64,000 nt of DNA from Marinobacter salexigens (GTDB taxonomy: Bacteria > Pseudomonadota > Gammaproteobacteria > Pseudomonadales > Oleiphilaceae). The stretch covers positions 62,001 to 126,000 of the forward strand of contig NZ_NIHC01000003.1 of assembly GCF_002806945.1 (NCBI RefSeq), given 5' to 3'. Of this stretch, positions 36,597 to 45,887 are shown one piece after another. The position numbers and the translations under genes were made by a program. Position 1 is the first letter of the stretch. Every line of letters begins with the position of its first letter. The notes under the pieces were generated by a model. The model made no database searches and had not been told where the DNA came from. It was given only the letters and a program-made list of their open reading frames with translations.

Positions 36597-36712
36597 GAGC
36601 ATGTGGGCAGGTACCTCCGGCCAGAACCGTCAAAAGCCAGGGATGGCTTTTGTCGAGCGTACAGGGAAGTATTTACAGCGTGTTCTGGCCGGAGGTACCT
36701 GCTCGCATGCTC
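36597..36712. repeat. Long imperfect inverted repeat with inner hairpin
   Basis: The arms 36597-36627 and 36682-36712 are 31 bases each and pair in 29 positions, with GGCAGGTACCTCCGGCCAGAAC as the common core. Between them lies a second perfect hairpin, AAAAGCCA-GGGA-TGGCTTTT (36632-36651). It fills the gap between two divergent ABC exporter genes and is not explained by a normal terminator, since both genes lead away from it. It looks like a dispersed palindromic element or a structured RNA. Confidence 0.75.
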
Positions 36713-36774
36713 GTAAACTCCGTCTTATCCGATAACTCCTTATTTGATAATCCCGTCCAAAAAAAGGATCCCGA

Positions 36775-38580
36775 GTGAGAGCCTACGCAGACAGTGATTA
36801 CCCCGCCAACCATAAACCGAACTGGAAAGTGATTGCCGGGCTTTGGCCCTATCTCACCGAGTTCCGTGGACGAGTGGCCCTGTCGATCAGTTTTTTGGTA
36901 TTGGCAAAGCTGGCCACAGTCGCAACCCCGGTGGCGCTGAAATACATCGTCGACTACCTCGACCAAGGCCGGGAAGGCGAGCTGCTGCTGTGGATTCCCG
37001 TTGTGCTGGTGGTGGCCTATGGCACCTTGCGGTTTGGCAGCACCTTGTTCGGCGAGCTGCGAGACGCCGTGTTTGCACGAGTGGCCGAGCGCGCCATGCG
37101 ACGGGTATCGCTGCGGGTATTCCGTCATCTCCACGAACGGGAACTGGCATTCCATCTGGATCGCAAAACCGGTGGGCTGGCCCGGGATATCGAGCGCGGC
37201 ACCACCGGTATCAGCTTTCTGCTGCGCTTTACCCTGTTCAATATAGTGCCCACCTTGCTGGAAATCCTGATGGTGGCAGGCATTTTGTTCGTAGCGTTTA
37301 ACGCCAGCTATGTGCTGGCCATCCTCATATCAGTGGTGGTGTATGTGGTGTTCTCCATCAAAGTCACCGAATGGCGCACCAAGTTCGTGCGTGAGGCAAA
37401 CGCCCGGGATAACCAATCCAACTCCCGCGCCATCGACAGCCTGCTCAACTACGAAACCGTTAAGTACTTCAATAACGAAACCTTTGAAGCCGACCTGTAC
37501 GACGAGAATCTTGAAGGCTGGGAGAAAGCACGCCTGAAGAACCGCCTGTCCCTGGCGGCACTCAACTCCGGTCAGGCACTGATTATTGGTTTGGCCATGA
37601 TTACCATGATGCTGATGGCCGTGAGGGAAGTTGCCAGTGGCGCTATAACCCTCGGTGATTTCACCATGATCAACGCCTACCTGCTGCAACTGTTTATCCC
37701 CCTGAATGCTCTGGGCTTTGTGTACCGGGAAATTCGTCAGTCTTTGGTGAATGTGGAGCGGTTGTTTGGTTTGCTTGGAGAGGCGCCGGCGATTAAAGAT
37801 GCGCCTGAGGCTCCTGCGTTAACTGTGGATAAAGGCGAGATAGGCTTTCATAACGTACATTTCGCTTATCGAGCAGATCGCCCGATTCTGCAGGATGTGG
37901 ATTTCACCATACCAGCTGGGCATACCTTGGCCGTTGTGGGTGCCAGCGGTGCCGGTAAATCCACCCTCGCCCGCCTGCTGTTCCGGTTTTTTGATGTGAA
38001 TAAAGGCAGCATCACTATTGATGGCCAAGATATTCGTGAGGTCAGCCAGAACAGCCTACGCTCTGTGATCGGAGTGGTACCGCAAGACACAGTGCTGTTT
38101 AACGACACCCTGTATCGCAATCTCGCCTACGGCCGCCCCGAAGCCACAGAGGCGGAAGTGCATCATGCAGCACAACAAGCACACCTCGATGACTTCATCC
38201 GCAGCCTGCCAGAAGGTTACGACACCAAAGTTGGCGAACGCGGCCTGAAACTCTCCGGCGGTGAAAAACAGCGGGTAGCCATCGCCCGTGTGTTGCTCAA
38301 AAACCCGCCGTTGCTGATCCTGGATGAAGCGACTTCTTCCCTGGATTCCATATCCGAGCAGGCAATACTGGAAGCGTTGAATGAAGTCAGCCGCCAGCGT
38401 ACTACTTTGGTTATCGCCCACCGCTTATCCACAGTGCGCGATGCCGACAAGATTCTGGTAATGGATCAGGGCAGGATTGTGGAAAGCGGCAGTCACAATG
38501 AGTTGCTGGCGCAGAATGGTTATTACGCCAGATTGTGGCTGCAGCAACAGCACAGCGATGAAGAAGAGGAACGCGTTTGA
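36775..38580 (+). CDS. ABC exporter of the ATM1/HMT1 type, fused permease-ATPase
   Basis: A 601-residue half transporter related to mitochondrial Atm1 and bacterial NaAtm1, which move glutathione-based sulfur or metal conjugates out of the cytoplasm. The membrane domain contains the family-specific NETFEADLYDENLEGWE and NYETVKYFNNE region around residue 225, and SGQALIIGLAMITMM. The ATPase has Walker A VGASGAGKSTLA, signature LSGGEKQRVAIARVLL, Walker B LLILDEATSSLD, and H-loop VIAHRLST. A GTG start at 36775 follows AAGGATC. Divergent from another ABC exporter; the palindromic element lies between. Role in thiol/metal homeostasis is inferred from the family. Confidence 0.88.
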   Translation: MRAYADSDYPANHKPNWKVIAGLWPYLTEFRGRVALSISFLVLAKLATVATPVALKYIVDYLDQGREGELLLWIPVVLVVAYGTLRFGSTLFGELRDAVFARVAERAMRRVSLRVFRHLHERELAFHLDRKTGGLARDIERGTTGISFLLRFTLFNIVPTLLEILMVAGILFVAFNASYVLAILISVVVYVVFSIKVTEWRTKFVREANARDNQSNSRAIDSLLNYETVKYFNNETFEADLYDENLEGWEKARLKNRLSLAALNSGQALIIGLAMITMMLMAVREVASGAITLGDFTMINAYLLQLFIPLNALGFVYREIRQSLVNVERLFGLLGEAPAIKDAPEAPALTVDKGEIGFHNVHFAYRADRPILQDVDFTIPAGHTLAVVGASGAGKSTLARLLFRFFDVNKGSITIDGQDIREVSQNSLRSVIGVVPQDTVLFNDTLYRNLAYGRPEATEAEVHHAAQQAHLDDFIRSLPEGYDTKVGERGLKLSGGEKQRVAIARVLLKNPPLLILDEATSSLDSISEQAILEALNEVSRQRTTLVIAHRLSTVRDADKILVMDQGRIVESGSHNELLAQNGYYARLWLQQQHSDEEEERV

Positions 38581-38663
38581 GGAAACGGCTCTGTATGTAG
38601 AGCGCAGCATTGTGGTCTATGGTTGGTTTAAGCTGTTCGATGGATTGTTTGCAGGGAATGACT

Positions 38664-39890
38664 ATGCCACCACGTTTGCGATATCCCGGAGTTTACATCG
38701 AGGAAACAGGCTCGGGAGCGAAAGCCATAGTGGGTGTGCCCACTTCGATAACGCTCTTCATTGGCATGGCTCGCGAAGGCGATCTCAACCGCCCCACCCT
38801 TATTCGTGGAGTTGATGAGTTTGAGCAGGCCTTCGGCGGCGATGTTACTTATGGCGAGATGGCGCTGCAGGTTAAACAGTTTTTCCTCAATGGGGGTACC
38901 GAGGCGGTTGTCGTGCGCATTGAGGGCGACGATGGGGGCACGCCTGAACTTGCCGACTACGAAAACGCATTCAGCTCGGTTGAATCTGAAGTTGATACCT
39001 TCAACTTATTGGCTTTACCCCGGGGTTTTGAGCAGACGGATGACCAACGGCAACGCCTGTGGGGCTCAGCCAGCGTGTTTTGTCAGCGTCAACGGGCATT
39101 CCTGATTATAGATCCCCGGAGCGACCGGCAAACGGCGGCTGAGGTTGCTGCAGGAATGGCAGGGGTGCGAACAGGTGTGGTTATTGATCATGCGGGCATC
39201 TACTGGCCACGTATTCTGTCGGCCTACAGTGCTCTGCCGATTGATCCGTCCGGAACCCTGGCCGGTATTATGTCGCGTACCGATGCCAAGCGCGGCGTCT
39301 GGAAGCCTCCGGCAGGGCGGAATGCGTCCCTTCTGGGTGTTACTGGTCTGGAGCATCAGGTTACAAACACTGAGCATCGCACCCTGAATCCCCAAGGCGT
39401 TAATGCACTGCGGCAGTTTGCCGGCGGCGCGATGGTATGGGGTGCGCGTACCCTGGCCGGCTTTGAATACTCGGGTGAGCATGAATACAAATACATCGCT
39501 GTCCGCCGCACAGCGCTGTACATTGAGGAAAGCCTTTTCCGGGGACTGGAATTTGCAGCGGCTGAGCCAAATGACGAACGCTTGTGGGCACAAATTCGGT
39601 CAGTCGCCGGCAGCTTCATGCACAACCTTTTCCGACAGGGTACATTTCAGGGCGCAAAGGCCTCTGATGCCTGCTTTATACGCTGCGATTCCACCACGAC
39701 CACTCAGAACGATATCGATATGGGGCGCGTTAATCTGGTGGTAGGCTTTTCCCCAATGCGCCCGGCAGAGTTTGTTGTTCTGAAGATTCGGCAGGACTGT
39801 CGCCTCCCTTCAATCAAGAAGTCGATCCAGACGCCAACACCGAACCTAACCCGGAAGCGCGTACGACCCTCTGGCCGACGCCGTCACTGA
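38664..39890 (+). CDS. Orphan contractile tail sheath protein (phage/tailocin/injection-system type)
   Basis: A protein of about 408 residues with the tail-sheath pattern: YPGVYIEETGSGAKAIVGVPTS at the start, EFEQAFGG, LNGGTEAVVVRI, a central subtilisin-like-fold region (INPQGVNALRQF-like stretch NPQGVNALRQFAGGAMVWGART), and the C-terminal handle GSFMHNLFRQGTFQG, then TTTTQNDIDMGRVNLVVGFSPMRPAEFVV. ATG at 38664 follows AGGGA. After KIRQ, where sheaths normally end within a few residues, an unrelated basic tail of about 33 residues reads into the 3' end of recD on the other strand (overlap 39814-39890). No tube, baseplate, spike or capsid gene lies within the window, so it is an orphan or remnant. 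Confidence 0.85.
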   Translation: MPPRLRYPGVYIEETGSGAKAIVGVPTSITLFIGMAREGDLNRPTLIRGVDEFEQAFGGDVTYGEMALQVKQFFLNGGTEAVVVRIEGDDGGTPELADYENAFSSVESEVDTFNLLALPRGFEQTDDQRQRLWGSASVFCQRQRAFLIIDPRSDRQTAAEVAAGMAGVRTGVVIDHAGIYWPRILSAYSALPIDPSGTLAGIMSRTDAKRGVWKPPAGRNASLLGVTGLEHQVTNTEHRTLNPQGVNALRQFAGGAMVWGARTLAGFEYSGEHEYKYIAVRRTALYIEESLFRGLEFAAAEPNDERLWAQIRSVAGSFMHNLFRQGTFQGAKASDACFIRCDSTTTTQNDIDMGRVNLVVGFSPMRPAEFVVLKIRQDCRLPSIKKSIQTPTPNLTRKRVRPSGRRRH

Positions 39891-42165
39891 ACACACTGGC
39901 ATCACCAGTGATCAGGCTGAACCAGTTCTTTGCACGGGTAATGCCGGTGTACACCAACTCTCGGGTGAGCACAGGGCTAAGGCGATCCGGCAACACCAGG
40001 CTGGTGTGATTGAACTCTGAGCCCTGGGATTTATGCACCGTCATGGCGTACACGGTTTCCAGTTGTTGCAGCCGGCTGGGTGATATCCAGCGAATATCGC
40101 CGCTGCCGTCACTGGTGGGAAAGGCCACACGCAACAGGGGTTTTGGTTGTTCGCCGTTGGCTTGTGCGTCAGGACCTGGGGGCAAACTGAAGGTAATGCC
40201 CACATCGCCGTTCATCAGGCCCAGGTTGTAATCGTTGCCTGTAATCAGCACGGGCCGTCCCGCGTACCAGCCTTCGGTTCGCCGGATTAACTTCTGCTCG
40301 AGCAGGTGCTGGGCAATCAGTTCGTTCAGGCCTTCCACACCCCAAGGGCCGCGGCGCAGGGCGCAGAGCACCTGAAAATCACTGAAGGCCTCTAATACGG
40401 ATCTGGCCAGCTCGTCCCACTGTTCTGTGGTGCTGGTGGCGTCCAGGTTGTGGCTCTGCATCAGCGACAAGTAGTGACGATAGCCTACCGGGGGCGGGAG
40501 TGGCTTACCTGCGCTATTCAATCGCCCCTCCCCGCTGTTCTGAAATGCCTCCGGGCTGCCACTGACCGCATGACGGCAGATCAACGCCTGAGTGTCTTCC
40601 AGCGAGGGCTTACTGGTACGGCCATTCAGCCACACTACATCCTCAAAACCGGCGCTGCGAGCCTGCTGAAGCATGCTGTCGTTCAGGGTGTTGGTGTTGA
40701 CCGCTTCGGCCAGTTGGCGAATGCCGCTGCCTTCGGCAAAGCGGTAGCTTTTGCGCAACATGGCTACGGCCTGATCCAGTGGCTGGCCTTCGGGGTTCTG
40801 CAGGTGTTCGGGTATGTCTGTGTTGGTTATGGCTTTCAGCCACTGCACTGTTTCCGGCAGATAGTGCCCGTCTGGCGCACGTTGGCAAAGTTCACCCAGC
40901 ACGGCACCGGCGTCTACCGAGGCCAGCTGGTCTTTGTCGCCCAGCAGAATCAGTTGGGCGTTGGCGGGCAGGGCGTCGAATACCGACGCCATCATGTCGA
41001 GATCCACCATAGAGGCTTCATCGATCACCAGAATATCCACCAGCAGCGGGTTGTCGCGGTTATGGCGGAACTTGCGGGTGTCCGGGCGGCTACCCAGCAA
41101 TCTGTGCAGGGTGGTTACCCTGGTGGGGATGTCTGCCAGAGACACCTGCCCCGGGAGCTGTGCCAAAGGCAAGCGGCTGACCGCCCCGCCGATGGATTCG
41201 TTCAATCGGGCTGCGGCTTTGCCTGTGGGGGCTGCGAGGCGGATGCGGTATTTGCGTCCATCGCGCTCGGTGGATTTGCCCGCGACAGACTGAAGGGCGG
41301 CCAACAGATTCACCACGGTGGTGGTTTTGCCGGTGCCGGGGCCACCGGTAATCACCGCGAAACGGTTGCGGGCGGCCAGGGCGCAGGCGAGCTTTTGGTA
41401 ATCCACAGCGGAACTTGCAGAACCCTGTGGTTTAAACAGTACGTTCAGAGCATTGCTAAGTGTTTTTGCAGAAGTCGATGTTGGGTCAGCCAGGGGAGAC
41501 GATTGCTCCAGTCGCTGTAGAATGCCGGCGGCAATTTGTTGCTCGTACCGCCAGAACCGGCGCAGGTAAAGCCGGGTTCCGCTCAATACCAATGGAGTAG
41601 TATGTGAGCCATCACTTACCGCAAGAGCCTTATCCAGAGCCGCCAGGAATTGCTGAGTGGATACGCGAGCCAGAATATTTCCGGGGCTATTAAGGATGAC
41701 ACCAGCGTTTTCCTGCTCTGCCGATGAACTTGGCAGAACGCCTCCGGTTTGTGAGGAAGGGGCACCCTTGGGCTCCTCCGGTGGCAGCGAAAGCGTGTTA
41801 TCCGCATCGGCCAGCAGGGTGGCCAGATCCACACACACATGGCCCCGACCGACCTGGTGAGACGTTAGTGCCGCGAGTAGAAGAACCAGCGGCTGCGGTG
41901 CTTCGCCCTGCTCTTCTGACAGATCCTGAATCAGCCGTGCAAAGCGCACATCCAGCGGGCGAATCCAGCCGGCCTGTTGCCAGCTATCCAGGAGCGACAA
42001 AACAGTTTCGGTCTGATCCAAGGTCAGGCCCGAGTCTTGGCTGGGAGACGCAGACGGTGTTTTATCCATATCAATGGCACTATCCATATCAGCAGCCTTG
42101 TCTAGCTCACCAGAGCCGTCCAGATCAAAGGCAAACTGGTTGTCGGTATTCCGTGTTTTACTCAT
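39814..42165 (-). CDS. recD: Exodeoxyribonuclease V alpha subunit RecD
   Basis: The 783-residue fast 5'-3' helicase of RecBCD. Walker A is GGPGTGKTTTVV near residue 270, Walker B is LVIDEASMVDLDM, and the C-terminal motifs TVHKSQGSEFNHT and YTGITRAK are present. The length is above that of E. coli RecD (608) because of a longer N-terminal part and inserts. Its ATG overlaps the recB stop by four bases (ATGA). The 3' end overlaps the convergent sheath gene. Confidence 0.95.
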   Translation of the reverse strand: MSKTRNTDNQFAFDLDGSGELDKAADMDSAIDMDKTPSASPSQDSGLTLDQTETVLSLLDSWQQAGWIRPLDVRFARLIQDLSEEQGEAPQPLVLLLAALTSHQVGRGHVCVDLATLLADADNTLSLPPEEPKGAPSSQTGGVLPSSSAEQENAGVILNSPGNILARVSTQQFLAALDKALAVSDGSHTTPLVLSGTRLYLRRFWRYEQQIAAGILQRLEQSSPLADPTSTSAKTLSNALNVLFKPQGSASSAVDYQKLACALAARNRFAVITGGPGTGKTTTVVNLLAALQSVAGKSTERDGRKYRIRLAAPTGKAAARLNESIGGAVSRLPLAQLPGQVSLADIPTRVTTLHRLLGSRPDTRKFRHNRDNPLLVDILVIDEASMVDLDMMASVFDALPANAQLILLGDKDQLASVDAGAVLGELCQRAPDGHYLPETVQWLKAITNTDIPEHLQNPEGQPLDQAVAMLRKSYRFAEGSGIRQLAEAVNTNTLNDSMLQQARSAGFEDVVWLNGRTSKPSLEDTQALICRHAVSGSPEAFQNSGEGRLNSAGKPLPPPVGYRHYLSLMQSHNLDATSTTEQWDELARSVLEAFSDFQVLCALRRGPWGVEGLNELIAQHLLEQKLIRRTEGWYAGRPVLITGNDYNLGLMNGDVGITFSLPPGPDAQANGEQPKPLLRVAFPTSDGSGDIRWISPSRLQQLETVYAMTVHKSQGSEFNHTSLVLPDRLSPVLTRELVYTGITRAKNWFSLITGDASVFSDGVGQRVVRASGLGSVLASGSTS

Positions 42166-45100
42166 GCCGCCACCTCCCCGGGGGCTGCCTTGCCATCGAA
42201 CATGGCATCCAGTTGTTCAATCAATTCTCTGGGTGGTTTGTCGGTAAACGCCCCTGCTCCCGGCGCGTTCACGCCGCGCAAAAACAGGTACACCGCGCCG
42301 CCTATGTGCTGGTCGTAGTCGTAATCCGGCAGGCGGGCTTTCAATAGACGGTGTAGGGCCAGCAGATAGAGGATGTACTGCAGATCGTAGCGCTTCTCCA
42401 GAATCGCCTCGCCCATGGCCTGATCTGTGTAGGCGCTGTCGTTCTCGCCAAGGTAGTTGGATTTGTAGTCCAGCACGTAATACTGCCCGTTGTGTTCGAA
42501 GATCAGATCGATAAAACCCTTCAGCATGCCGTTGAAGCGTCCGCTGTCTACCCGTGGCCGGTCTGCCCCATTGAGGGTGTGTTGTGTCACCAGATTGTCC
42601 ATGGCTCGGGTGCTCACGTTGCGGCTTTCAAACCAGAACTCCAGTTCCGGCCGCAGGGTGCTCAGGCTCGCCAGGCTGACGCTTTCACCGCCGTTACGGT
42701 TCAGCGGCAGCGGCTGGCGGATGAGCGCCAGTATCCAGTGTTCCAGCGTATCGACCCAGTCACTCCAGCCCCGGGTGCTGCAACGGCGGGTGAGCTGCTC
42801 ACGCAAGTGTTCGGGGTTATCCACAACCTGTTGCAGGCCTTGCTGTACGCACCATTCCAATAGATCGTGCAGAAAGGTGCCTGGCCCCGCGCCTTTGGGG
42901 AAATTGTGCAGGCTGTGGCTGAGGGGAATCGGTGTGTCTTCGTCTTCCGGGTTGTGGGCGCCTTCTTCCAGCAGGTTCTGGGTTTCGGCGTCTTCCACTT
43001 CCCCGGTGAAGGCTATACCGGTACCGGAAAGCCCGGTGTATTCCAGAGAGGAGTAACTGGCAATCCACCAGTCTTCCCGGGCTTCCCGGCTGGAAGCCAG
43101 TGCTGGCCCAAGAGCCTCGGGTGCCTGTGGGTTATAGAGCATGTCCTCCGGTTCCGGCAGCGGCGTGACCGAGATCTCCGGCCTGCCCTGGCCAAGAGCA
43201 TCCAGACACTGACTGATGTTGTCAGCCCCGTTCCCGGAAATCAGATAACCCAGGCCGCTTTGCTGCCAGTTATCAAGAGCCGCGGCGCCCACCCAGGTGA
43301 CGAACCTTGCCCGGGTCAGGGCCACGTAGATTTTGCGGATGTCTTCGCCCAAGCGTTCCTGATCAGCCTTAGCGACGTCGTCGGCACTGGGGTCGAACAC
43401 GGTAATCAGTTTGTTGTCACTATCGTGATAGCTGACGAACGATTGTTTTTCGTTCTGCGCCCGGAAGGCTGTGCCAAACGGCAGGAACACCAAGGGGTAT
43501 TCCAGGCCTTTGGACTTATGCACAGTAATGACTTTCACCAGGGCCGCATCGCTTTCAAGGCGCAGGGTGCGGTGCTCGTCTTCTTCATCGGCGGCGCGCA
43601 AAATCTGGGTGAAGTGGTGCACAAGTGCATGTTCGCCATCCAGTTGCAGGCTGTCTTGTTGCAGCAATTCAGCGATGTGCAGAATGTCGGTCAACCGGCG
43701 CTCGCCATCAGGCCGTTGCAGCAAGCGTCCGGGCACTTTGAAGTCCATCAGGAAGCTGCGCAGCATGGGTAGTACACCTTGGCTGTGCCACTGATGTTGA
43801 TAACCGATAAACCGCTCAATTTCCCGTTCCAACGCAAGTTCGTCGGTGAGCAACTGGTTCATCGCCTGCCAGGACTGGCCCAGTGTAGGAGTCGCCAGCG
43901 CAGCCCGGATGTAAGCCAGTTGCCTGGGTTCGGCGAAGGCACGTAGCCAGGATAAGACTTCTTTCGCTTCTGCCGACGTCAGTACCGAGCCCCGGTCAGA
44001 CAGGTACACACTTTTGATGCGCCGGCGGCCTAAAGCATCGCGAACGGCCGCGGCTTCATCCCGGTTGTTGACCAGCACGGCAATGTCTTGTGGGCTAACC
44101 GGTTCCAGATCCTTCGGGTTGTCCTGCAACACAAAGCCGGCTTTCCCAGCCTGCCCCAGCGTTAGTAAACGGGCAATCTCACTGGCACAAGTTTCGGCGA
44201 TGTCGGTAGTGGCGGTGCCTTTTGCGATGGCTTTTGGGCTGCCGTCTTTGTGTGTATCGCCGGATTCGTGGGTCCAGAATATCAGGCTTGGTTGTGGTTC
44301 TTGGTCTATAGACCACACTCGTTTGGTGCCGTTAGCAGCAACACTCTGAAACGGCAGGGGTGAGGTATCACCCTGCCCAAACAGGAAGGCTCCGTCCTGG
44401 CTGTGTTGGTCACTGTATTCGAATACCCGGTTGACGGCAGACACCATGGTTTGTGCAGAGCGGAAGTTTTTCCCCAGGGTATAGGTGCGGTCTTGTACCC
44501 CCAGGCGGGCTTGCAGATAGGTGTAGATATCCGCACCCCGGAAGCCGTAAATGGCTTGTTTTGGGTCACCGATCATCAGCAGGCAGGTGTCCGGATGGTT
44601 CTCTTCAACCCGGTAGATGCGGTCGAAAATCCGGTACTGAACCGGGTCGGTGTCCTGAAATTCATCAATCAATGCCACCGGAAACTGGCGGCGAATGGTG
44701 GCGGCCAGTTGCTCGCCCCGGGGGCCGTGCAGCGCATCGTCGAGCCGGGTTAGCAGGTCGTCAAAGCCCATTTCCGAGCGTTTCTGTTTTTCATCTTCCA
44801 GCCGCCGGGCAATCCAATGGCTGGCGTGGCGCAGGATGTCGGATTTTGCGCTGGGTTGGTTTTGGCCGAACTCGATCAGTTCTTCAATAGCGTCGAGCGC
44901 CGGATGATGCGGAGCCGGGTCGTCACCTTTCAGGATGTTATCCAGCCCTTCGGGGGTTTGGTTCTTGAAGCCCGCCGCGGAATCCAGTTTTTCCGGTAAC
45001 AAGTCATCGGAGTTGGCCCAGGCCACCAGGGTATCCCAGACTTTTAGCATGGCATTCTTGCTGCCACCGTGCAGCCGCTTGCTCTTGTTGAGATCGTTTA

Positions 45101-45887
45101 GCAGGTCGGTGACCTCACCCTGCCACTCGGCCCAGTCGTAGCGTTTCAGCGCGTTGGATTGGTTCTCTCTTTCGGTGACCACCTGTTCAATGGCGTTGTG
45201 AACATCCGCAGGCGGGGTGCCCAGGCTGTCCGGGTCGCCTATCAGGTTGCGCACGGCAGAGCGAAGGTCTGTTGGGGTTTTCCAGTGACTCAGGGCTTCA
45301 TCCATCAGCATCGGTGGCAGCGGATAAACGAAAGTGCGCCAGTAGTCCCGGGCGACGTCATCCAGCAATTCGCTCTGGTCGGTTTCCAGCGTGAGTTTGA
45401 ACAGGCTGCCACTGTCGAAGGCGTGCTCGCTCAACATGCGGTTGCAGAAGCCGTGGATGGTGGACACTGCGGCTTCGTCCATCCACTCGGCGGCGAGCAG
45501 CAGTTTTTTACGGCAATCGGGCCAGCTGGCCGGGTCCGGATAGCTCTCGTCCCGCAGCTTGTGGATAAGTGCTGTTTCCGGCGAAGGCTCAAGCTCAGCG
45601 GCGTGCTCGGAAAACACCTCGGCGGCCTGGGTGAGCCGGGTGCGGATACGGTCTCGAAGTTCTTTAGTGGCAGCTTCGGTAAAGGTCACCACCAACAGGT
45701 TCGGTGGCAGCAGATCTTGCAGTGGGCTTTGGTCTGTCTGGCCGTGGCCCAGTACCAAGCGCACATACAAAATGGCAATGGTGAAGGTTTTGCCGGTGCC
45801 GGCACTGGCTTCAATCAGGGCGCTGCCGTTCAGGGGCAGCGCTAAGGGGTCGAGATTAGGGTTTCGGTTGCTTGGTTGCTCTGTCAT
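42162..45887 (-). CDS. recB: Exodeoxyribonuclease V beta subunit RecB
   Basis: The 1241-residue helicase-nuclease of RecBCD, which processes DNA double-strand ends and loads RecA. Walker A EASAGTGKTFTI is near residue 28, helicase motif II is VALIDEFQDTDP, VHKSKGLEYPLVFLP is motif V, and the C-terminal nuclease domain has GFIDLIF...YVLDYKSN with the metal-binding Asp and the DYK catalytic motif. It overlaps recC by four bases (ATGA). Confidence 0.97.
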   Translation of the reverse strand: MTEQPSNRNPNLDPLALPLNGSALIEASAGTGKTFTIAILYVRLVLGHGQTDQSPLQDLLPPNLLVVTFTEAATKELRDRIRTRLTQAAEVFSEHAAELEPSPETALIHKLRDESYPDPASWPDCRKKLLLAAEWMDEAAVSTIHGFCNRMLSEHAFDSGSLFKLTLETDQSELLDDVARDYWRTFVYPLPPMLMDEALSHWKTPTDLRSAVRNLIGDPDSLGTPPADVHNAIEQVVTERENQSNALKRYDWAEWQGEVTDLLNDLNKSKRLHGGSKNAMLKVWDTLVAWANSDDLLPEKLDSAAGFKNQTPEGLDNILKGDDPAPHHPALDAIEELIEFGQNQPSAKSDILRHASHWIARRLEDEKQKRSEMGFDDLLTRLDDALHGPRGEQLAATIRRQFPVALIDEFQDTDPVQYRIFDRIYRVEENHPDTCLLMIGDPKQAIYGFRGADIYTYLQARLGVQDRTYTLGKNFRSAQTMVSAVNRVFEYSDQHSQDGAFLFGQGDTSPLPFQSVAANGTKRVWSIDQEPQPSLIFWTHESGDTHKDGSPKAIAKGTATTDIAETCASEIARLLTLGQAGKAGFVLQDNPKDLEPVSPQDIAVLVNNRDEAAAVRDALGRRRIKSVYLSDRGSVLTSAEAKEVLSWLRAFAEPRQLAYIRAALATPTLGQSWQAMNQLLTDELALEREIERFIGYQHQWHSQGVLPMLRSFLMDFKVPGRLLQRPDGERRLTDILHIAELLQQDSLQLDGEHALVHHFTQILRAADEEDEHRTLRLESDAALVKVITVHKSKGLEYPLVFLPFGTAFRAQNEKQSFVSYHDSDNKLITVFDPSADDVAKADQERLGEDIRKIYVALTRARFVTWVGAAALDNWQQSGLGYLISGNGADNISQCLDALGQGRPEISVTPLPEPEDMLYNPQAPEALGPALASSREAREDWWIASYSSLEYTGLSGTGIAFTGEVEDAETQNLLEEGAHNPEDEDTPIPLSHSLHNFPKGAGPGTFLHDLLEWCVQQGLQQVVDNPEHLREQLTRRCSTRGWSDWVDTLEHWILALIRQPLPLNRNGGESVSLASLSTLRPELEFWFESRNVSTRAMDNLVTQHTLNGADRPRVDSGRFNGMLKGFIDLIFEHNGQYYVLDYKSNYLGENDSAYTDQAMGEAILEKRYDLQYILYLLALHRLLKARLPDYDYDQHIGGAVYLFLRGVNAPGAGAFTDKPPRELIEQLDAMFDGKAAPGEVAA

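Noticed and set aside
40450-41520. Long open frame of 356 codons opposite to recD
   Set aside because: It is antisense to a clear RecD coding sequence; its translation has no recognisable domain and is the result of high GC codon bias.
42867-43772. Long open frame of 301 codons opposite to recB
   Set aside because: Antisense shadow of RecB; no domain, no ribosome-binding site of note.
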